Source: Volutella citrinella (lineage: Eukaryota > Ascomycota > Sordariomycetes > Hypocreales > Nectriaceae). From it: a stretch of 64,000 nucleotides of DNA. Where the stretch lies: NCBI GenBank assembly GCA_034401135.1, contig JAWZSP010000003.1, positions 868,001-932,000 on the forward strand, given 5' to 3'. Below the pieces are notes generated by a model. It had not been told where the DNA came from. It did not search any database and saw nothing but the letters and a program-made list of their open reading frames with translations. Positions within the stretch are counted from its first letter, which is position 1, and every line of letters starts with the position of its first letter. A program made the translations under genes and the position numbers. Of the stretch, positions 56,951 to 64,000 are shown in pieces.

Positions 56951-59205
56951 CTATTTGCCTACCAGCCATGAAACAAGGCCGACAATCCTCCCACTCTCGG
57001 GTACCAGATGGTCCACGGAACAGTCGAATACACTCAGATCAAGATCATTTTCTGGAGGGGCTCTAGCAAACCTGCCGCCGGTAAAGTGGAACTGTTCCAT
57101 TGTCAGACCGTCAAAGGCAACAAGAATCGACAGGGAGGCAACTCACTCCCAAGGCAAGGACTCGGGATGGAGAACCTCCGTAAAAGACTTGAATTCTCTC
57201 GATATGCTCCAAGGACGGGTCTGGGTCGATGGTGTGCAGTTTCGGCTGTCCGGCAAACTGGCTCGTATCAACCCTTTGGCCGAACAACATAGATGTCCTT
57301 CCGCCAGAAACGGGGTTGTGGTGATGAAACTCGATGCCAGTTATGCCAAAGGCGCTTGCATGGTTGTGTGTACGGCTATGGTCGGCTTGGTAGACTGTGA
57401 TTTGGGCGAGGTCCGAGAGAAGCTGCCCGTTGGTCCCGCCAAAAATGCAGATGGTGGCAGGCATCCACCCCTGATCCAGTTGATCAGGTTGTCGCGGATA
57501 CTTGATGGTGAGTCGATCGTCAGGGGGATCAGGGATCCAAACCGTACGTCTCCCACTGCTTTCGCCTTCACGCAATGGGCTCGTGGTGGCCGTTGAGGAC
57601 CCTGAGATGGACAGGGACACTAGTTTGAGGGCCTGGCACGCATCAGTATAAGTGCCAAATTGGGAGTTGTCGCGACGCAAGACTCACATCAAAACCACCC
57701 TTGATTCGTTCAATGCCAGAGTCATCCTCCGGGCTAGGTATGGAAATCACAGTCTTGGGCAAGTTGTCATGGTCGCCTACCCACGAGGACCCACGGTCTG
57801 GAAAAGACACAGCACGGAGGCCGCGAATGCCTCTCGTGTCTAGTGCGACGCAGAATCCCACCAGGGCTGTCGGGTCCGAGCCATCGGTTCTGCTGAAGAG
57901 TAGGTGGCTATTGGGAGACTGATGGCCCCAATAAGTCGATTGCCCATCGGACTGGGTCAGCGCAAAGCCCGAAATGTATTTCTTTCCAGGGAGCGACACC
58001 AGAGACGCGGTGACTCTCAAAGGAGCCACTTTGATGGCTAGCGAGTCGGTCCACAGTTCTCTTGATCCCATGTAGTATTTTTCGGACCATGGTTGAACAT
58101 CGCTTTGGGCGTGGATCCAGTTTCTCCCGGCTTCCTCATCGATCAAGCTGTCCGTACGCGCAGCCGCCTGGAGCTGGTGGATGGCCGTCACGCGCAGCCT
58201 GTAGCGCACCTTCTCGGCCAAGTGGGATGCCAGAGACCAGACGCGTCTCCTGTTGGCAACCGTCGGATTGTTCCTCAGGGCCTTGGCCGTGGCGAAGGCG
58301 TGCATCCACCCCCCGGGAAGAGTTGCCGGTTGAACGACTGGCCATAGACAGCAGTAGTCGTGCTCCATCCAGAACCTGGAGCGCCAAAACGAGTCGGCGA
58401 TTTGGCAAGCCGCACATGCCCTGGATGCCAGTCGCAGTGAGCCTACAGCAGAGGAAGGGAGGTAGGTGAATATGTGGCTGATGAGCTCGTCGGGCAGAAG
58501 CATGAATGGGTCGCGACGGGCGGTCTTCGTGTTGAGAACCAGTTGGCGTCGCACCGGATCATCAATGTCAAGGGAGGACCTAGCTAGATATTTTGTGACG
58601 TCTGAAGTATCCGTCGGGTCCAACGTGTGGCTCGCCTGGTGCGTCGGCTGGAAAACCGTCTCCTCGCCAGGGATGGGCGTAGAACCTGTTGGCGGCTCGT
58701 CATCAACAAGACCGCCATAAAGATGGCCCCAGTCTATCAATCCGCCGCGGAGGGGATGGGATCGGCACAGATCAAAGAGCTCCTGGATGCCCTCTGGACC
58801 TTCAAAGCAGCCATCCTCATCCTGGGCTTGCAACAGCTCCCAACAGGAGCAGTGGATCGGGAAGCCCCAGAGCTGCCGGCCTGGACCCCGTCCCTGGAAG
58901 CTGATGTGCATGAGGATGACTTTGAGCTTGCCATGGTGGCTTGGCTGCCTATATCCATCGGCAATGTCGGAGTCGCCCAGCGGGATCAGTGTGCCGACAC
59001 CTCGTCGTCGCTCGGCCACGCCAGATAGGCGAACTTGATCCCACCCCTGGCCAATGGTGTAGACTTATCCCAACTCGATCAGCGCTGGGCTTTTAAAGAA
59101 ATCAGGGGACTCACAGACGCGGTACTGTGCCATCCAGCCCGTCGAGTCGGTGCTGTCGAGGATGTCCACGCCGCAGAGGATGCAGCAGATCTTGACGATG
59201 GCCAT
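56951..59205 (-). CDS. F-box protein, fungal type
   Basis: Four exons: 59205-59115, 59063-57688, 57632-57147, 57091-56951, giving 697 aa. Introns are 48-55 bp and keep frame. The N-terminus MAIVKICCILCGVDILDS carries a CxxC pair and joins to VFYTIGQGWDQVRLSGV. The F-box lies at about 217-262 (FMLLPDELISHIFTYLPSSA, then SLRLASRACAACQIADSFWR). After it come a long beta-rich part (ISGFALTQSDGQ, GVEFHHHNP-like segment) and a C-terminal stretch (VGLVSWLVGK). By family knowledge, F-box proteins recruit substrates to SCF ubiquitin ligases via Skp1. The target is unknown. The family is expanded in filamentous fungi and often ends with such a lectin-like or beta-propeller-like domain; here that is a guess. 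Confidence 0.88.
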
Positions 59206-60114
59206 TGCACGGGCGGCAGGGAAAAGACGGGTACTTTGTGATGAAAGACGGCAACAAGTGGTTTCTAAGAGAAAGCTGGATCATAAAAGCCCTGCCAAGC
59301 GTTGCTGACGATGTTTCGTTTGTGAGAGACTATGATGAGGCCGTGATGAAGTGGGTCGAGTGGGTGCAGACAGCCCAGTCCTTCAACGCACCACCACTGC
59401 TACGACTTGGCTCTCGGAGTTTAATCCGGAAGGATGCCGGTTTCGATGCAGCGACGATGGTCTGTGATGGCGAAGGATTCACGGTGGTACAGGTTCATTC
59501 AGCACTGGTGGAGAGTTGCATGGGCTCAGCCATACCCTGGTTAATCCCCAGCCAAAGGTCAGCAATGCTCAAGGCGGGGCAATTATGGCTTAGAACGAAG
59601 AAGGCAATAATATTCGCGCTCAAAACTGTGTTATGGGCGAAACTTGCAAACACTGAGTCTAAGGATGCCTCGTGGTGACTAGCATGCTACGGCTCTTTGG
59701 GAATCGACTTGACATTTGCTTCAACCACCCCCAATTCCGTCTACGAGGAAGAGTCTCAACTACGTTCAGCTGAACCACCATGTACTACGTACTATCCTTG
59801 GCCATGCAAGCATCCTAGTACACCGGTAAGCCATGGCTGCCTTTTTCGACAAGGCTGACCAACCATACTCGCAGATGCTCACCCAAAACCAACAAACTTC
59901 TTCCATACGACAGCTATACGGGATGTGGTGCCAGCCTCGGGACGATGAGGAGCCATGTCAGCGCGAGTTGCTGAGAAATATTAGCCAAAATCTCGTCATG
60001 TTTAGCTAGATCAATCAGTCCTGGGTATTCGAGATGCACCAATTCGCCTTCTACAAATACAACCTGTACCGATTTATCCCAAAGTGCATGCCCCCAAGCT
60101 CCATGTCTGTCCCG
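59206..60114. other. Intergenic between F-box and 2OG-oxygenase-like genes
   Basis: About 900 bp. A plus-strand open frame (59205-59678) was considered but lacks support. Both flanking genes are on the minus strand. Confidence 0.45.
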
Positions 60115-60322
60115 TCAACATCCTTCCACCCATGGCGTGCCATCATCCGCCCTACACAACCACCTCACAATCTCGTCGTCTTCCTCCGATCGCTTTCGCT
60201 TTCGCAATAATCGATCTCCTTGCACAATGGCATGCAAGGCGGATTGTCCGTTTGGCAAGGGACCGCAGTCCGGCGAACATCCGTCTTCGAAACTCCCCTC
60301 CTCTTCCTCTTCGTCTTCGTCT

Positions 60323-60359
<37 letters not shown>

Positions 60360-63300
60360 TCTCCAGCTCCAGCTCCTTCTCCAGCTCCTCCTCGCGCTCG
60401 TCCCACACCCTACCGCTCGGCATGATCTCTTCCATGTCCATTATCTTACAAAACTCTGCGTCCAAGAGCTGCTGTAGCCTGTGTTGGTCAAAAGTTACCA
60501 ACTCATCCGTCGCGAAGCCTTGCCGCTCCTCCCATTCATCCAACAAGCGTTGTGATCTCGCACCAAACGTCTTGACGATCCTCAACCTTTGAGGCGAGCC
60601 AATCCGTAGCGTCTCAACCGTGCAATCAATAAGCCCGATTTCCAGCACGCTGCATAGATGCTCGCGCCTGACTTTATTCATGGCAAACTGCGCCTCCTCC
60701 TGACTATCGTCGACCAGAAAAATGTTCAGCATTTCGCAATCGCTGCATATGCATTTGACACTGGGCCGCCGAAGACATCCTTGATACAGCTCTTTCCCAA
60801 CAAACTTTTCCAGGTATGTGTTGAGAAGAGAAGAATACAGGAGGTGATACTGGTTTGGAGTACTGAAGTGATCAACCTGTCTGTCCTTCTCCAAGACAGG
60901 TATGAGACGCCGGAGGAATGGGATCCATACTTCCGCGAGCGCATGCGCTGGCAATTGAGGCACATCCGCTATAAGGCGAGTGATGAACATTTCCGACAGG
61001 CTATCTGATCTCGTACTGATTTCTGATAAAGTCGAGAAGAAGTCAATCAAAGCGGATGAGTCGAGCCAATTCAGGCCAGCATCATGGGACCCCTGCCTGA
61101 TCCGTGTCACCGCCGTCCCTAGCCCACGCGCCTTGGAGAAGCCCACATTTTGGATGAAGTTGGCGGCGACGTCTCGATAAGTATCCATGATGGTCGTCTT
61201 CGAGAAAACGCTCATCTCGGTTTCTCCGTACAACGCAGACAGGAATCCTAGCGTGAAAGGCAATGGAGCATGTCTGGCTTCTTTCATCTTTGGTACGATG
61301 CTACCCGCCATTTTAGTACATCGGTCCAGGAAGATTGAGAATGGTAGACATACATTTCTGAGAGGAAGGTTTCGGGCTGGGGAAACCAATAGGCCGACAA
61401 CTCCATGGTCCTGCCATCAGGTTCTCCGGCTGTGCTGAAATCGAAGTTATCAATACACGAGCGAATCTGCTCACGCGCCCAATCAGTCATGTATTGTGCT
61501 ATGCCTTTTCTCGATTGATGTTCGCCGCCATGGGGCAACTTGTTAACGAGCCGTGAAAAGACCCGTACTCTTATTCCGTCCGTCTCAAATGCCCCGACAG
61601 CCATGGAGAGTCTGCGATATAGTCAGCTCCCATCGCGGGATGCCTGCTACGGAGATTGGCTCACCCTCTTTTGCACCTTTCGAACGTTTCCTCGGGGTTG
61701 GGATCGGCCTTGAGCCAGTCTGGAAGCATGCACAAGAAGTCTTCTGGCAGGCGGCCATCGTGCAGCGGAGCAATAGTTTCGAGCAAGGCATAACGTCGTG
61801 TCTTGACGGCCACCAAAAACGTCCTCAACAGCACTGAGAAGTGTATTGGTTCCCTGCGAATCTTTGGGCGAATGTTCCGAGGCTGGGGCCTCATTGCGTC
61901 GAGGTAGAGGCGCTCGAGCATAGTGAAATGGATGTCACGTCCCTGTCTCGAAAGACATTTACTGATGAAGCACTCAAGCAGGAAGTTGTCGGCTGGCCCA
62001 GCGTAGTGTGGACTAAAGAAGTGTTCCAAGTTGTCGTGGGGGATAATGTAGAGCATCTGTTTCAAAGCGTGAGACCTGTTCAACCAATTGGCATGTAGTT
62101 TGAGGTTCTGGTGACATACTGGTGCTTGGAAGAACTGTGTTGTCGTTGGTTGCTGGAGTGGGTAGAACGGTTAGCGAGTCCTCGTCGGCAATCGTCAAGT
62201 AAGGTATTTCTCTCACACAACTCCTTGGGGAGCGCTTGTATTCCTCCCTGTCAGGACGGTTTCGATTCTGAATCGAGGCTGGGTTCAGGATACGACAGCC
62301 TTCAAGGGGCACATCGTGGGCCACTTCTCTGCCCTCCATATCAACTAGCGACATGATTCGGTAATCCTGGCGCAGGCGTCTGTGCAGCTGGGGCCTCCCG
62401 GGCTCAAAATGCTCCTTTGCTGAGGTGCGACTGCCGCCAAAATCGCAGTCCTCTTCTTCGAGCTCGGAATCGTCTTCCAAGTAGTATTCATAGAGGGTGT
62501 CAGTAAAATGGCCTTCGTTGTCGTTCTCATCATCAGACGCATAGTCACACTCCCATGTTACCCTTTTTGCCAAGATCCCCAGGAACATCTCTGCTGGAAG
62601 CTCACTCAAGATGTCTTCGAGTGCCTGGGCACACGCCCGGCCCTTAAGATTTATCTTCTTCGCGCATATGCTGTATCCGTAAAAGGTTTTTGAAAGGATA
62701 TGACAGGAGCCCCCAAACAGACGCCCATCAGGCCCCAGTTCCAGCCAATTCTGGAGGGCATCATGGAGAGGTCGAGTCATCTTGTGGCCGATGGCTGCGG
62801 AAGGTAGGCCATGGGTCACATCTGTGAGTGTCAGATGGTACGTCAAGGCCCATCGGTATCCTGATTCGATGGGTAGTGTTTCATGAGATGCATCGGAATA
62901 CCAGCATGCAAAGGAGTGGGTGTGTTCGGATACTTTGAAGACTTTCTTTTGGCCACCGTACTTGATGATGACGTCGCCGCCCTCGTGTTTGGATGGCAGG
63001 TAGATGATCAGCGTTCCGAATTTGCCAGGCACTTCCTCATTGCTAGACGTGCACCCTGAGTTCGGCTTGGCTACAGCGCCTTTCCCCTGGATGATCATCT
63101 TATCGACCTCGGCCGTGACGGGCTCCGCGATGCCAAGGTCTCGACGCACACGAAGGCAAAGAGACTTGACGAAACGGGGCCATGCTGGATCACGCATCTC
63201 GAAATCGGAGGCATCCAGCTCCCACGTGTTGCAATCACCCGAGTCGGGCACCCGGGGGAGTGCCTGCTGGGCTCGGACGATCAATTCGCGAGCATCCCTT

Positions 63301-63518
63301 GGGCTGAGCGGCATGGCAATGCGTCCGAGCCTGCGAACGTAGATGTCGGCTGGTAACAACTGTTGTTGGTCCTGGGAAGCCACAGTGGCCACTGAGTCGC
63401 ATAAGGCAAACGTCGTCGGCGCCTTGATGGCCCCTAGCCCTTTTGCAATGCTCGCCATGTGGTTGTGGATTGCTTTCCCCTGCCCGACCCCGTCCCCCAT
63501 GACACCTGGTCGCGACAT
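60115..63518 (-). CDS. Large 2OG-Fe(II) oxygenase-like fungal protein
   Basis: Exons 63518-62217, 62152-61665, 61611-61354 and 61300-60115 give 1077 aa; introns are 53-64 bp with good signals and all keep frame. The N-terminal domain has RRLGRIAMPLSPRDARELIV and NTWELDASDFEMRDPAW. Next come FGTLIIYLPSKHEGGDVII (about 167-185) and FACWYSDASHETLPIESG (203-220), where His212 fits the distal iron ligand of prolyl-hydroxylase-type enzymes. The rest is helical, with Cys motif KCICSDCEM. A run of about 25 Glu/Asp (60298-60360) precedes a basic RKRKRS patch. The family is common in Ascomycota but uncharacterised. The substrate is unknown and the first iron ligands are not certain, so enzyme activity is not shown. 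An earlier ATG may be used in vivo; MASIAKGLG at residue 21 is an alternative start. Confidence 0.84.
60298..60365 (+). repeat. CTT/CTC simple repeat in coding sequence
   Basis: A pure-pyrimidine tract of CTT, CTC and TTC triplets on the plus strand. It encodes the Glu/Asp run of the minus-strand oxygenase-like protein and is likely to vary in length between strains. Confidence 0.9.
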
Positions 63519-64000
63519 GGTTTTGTCGCGTATGACTACGGCGCAATGTCTTCGGGTAATGGCGATATCAAGATTCTTGAATGTGTTGAAGTTGGGGGAT
63601 TATTCGCGACTCGAGCACCAGACCCGAACGAAACTTGGTGCCCAGTCAATTCCAGTATTCCTTTTCCCTAGATGGACGCGTTCAAATCTGACTTGTCGCG
63701 TAAAGGAGCGGCCACTTAACGCGGTGCGGCATGGACCCAGTGTCCACACCCACTATCCGTACAGGGGGCCACCCGCCCTAAAAAGCCCGGCACCTACCTG
63801 GGACATCCCAATTGCTCGTTAGTTCCTTCCAACAGTTACCAAACCACACATCTCGTTGGCCGTGGTGTCGTCAAGCAAACTGCATTCCATGGAACAATCC
63901 GCCTTTTCAATAGAGGATTGTATTAATAAGGCGCCATCCATTGGCGAGAAATCGACAGCGTAGTTGCTCCAATCGTCGTGCTGGCGGTCAACACTTGATA
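63519..64000. promoter_or_regulatory. Upstream region of the 2OG-oxygenase-like gene
   Basis: About 480 bp to the window edge, with no supportable gene. It presumably holds the promoter of the minus-strand gene. Confidence 0.4.

Noticed and set aside
59205..59678. 157-codon frame, plus strand
   Set aside because: Overlaps the first exon of the F-box gene on the other strand and shows no domain or start context.

Overview
This is nuclear DNA from a filamentous ascomycete, most likely a Sordariomycete and plausibly of the order Hypocreales. Genes are split by short (about 40-130 bp) GT-AG introns with GTATGT/GTAAGT-type donors and CTAAC-like branch sites. Both strands are used, intergenic DNA is moderately GC-rich, and many proteins are typical of Pezizomycotina: AcrB, a CCR4 with leucine-rich repeats, a patatin-NB-ARC-TPR NLR, a fungal F-box protein and a UMTA-like methyltransferase. 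The order-level placement is inference.

Layout. 1-1830: 5' part of a FHIP/RAI16-like gene (- strand) that runs off the left edge. 2316-11158: an accessory island of small genes of unknown function. It contains a short coiled-coil gene (-), then seven small, mostly alpha-helical genes all on the + strand and each with its own promoter region, interrupted by one Cys-rich zinc-cluster-like gene. Several of the seven appear to be divergent tandem paralogues. 11456-14308: acrB (-). 14309-21876: 7.5 kb with no supportable gene, but with a strong G-quadruplex motif. 21877-23102 (-) and 23418-23809 (+): a divergent pair, an unknown 357-aa protein and a LYR-motif protein resembling ETFRF1/LYRM5. 24464-26404: SAM methyltransferase (-). 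26405-31095: 4.7 kb without a supportable gene. 31096-33257: CCR4 deadenylase (+). 33947-35284: mitochondrial carrier-like protein (-). 35853-37583: ELP3 (-). 38149-40359: secreted sulfatase (-). 42170-45701: a complete patatin-NB-ARC-TPR NLR (-) whose TPR repeats are almost identical at DNA level. 47673-48962: succinyl-CoA ligase alpha (+). 49780-50757: UBC1-type E2 (-). 52912-54443: proteasome ATPase RPT2 (+). 54889-55468: promethin-like membrane protein (-). 56672-56767: intron-containing tRNA-Lys(CUU) (-). 56951-59205: F-box protein (-). 60115-63518: large 2OG-Fe(II) oxygenase-like protein (-).

Most of the window is conserved housekeeping: ubiquitin/proteasome (AcrB network, UBC1, RPT2, F-box), mRNA decay (CCR4), tRNA wobble modification (ELP3), TCA cycle (succinyl-CoA ligase) and endosome transport (FHIP). 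There is no operon logic; each gene is expected to have its own promoter. The accessory material of greatest interest is the 3.2-11.2 kb small-protein array and the NLR. Exon models were read by eye from splice signals and reading-frame continuity and have not been checked against transcripts.
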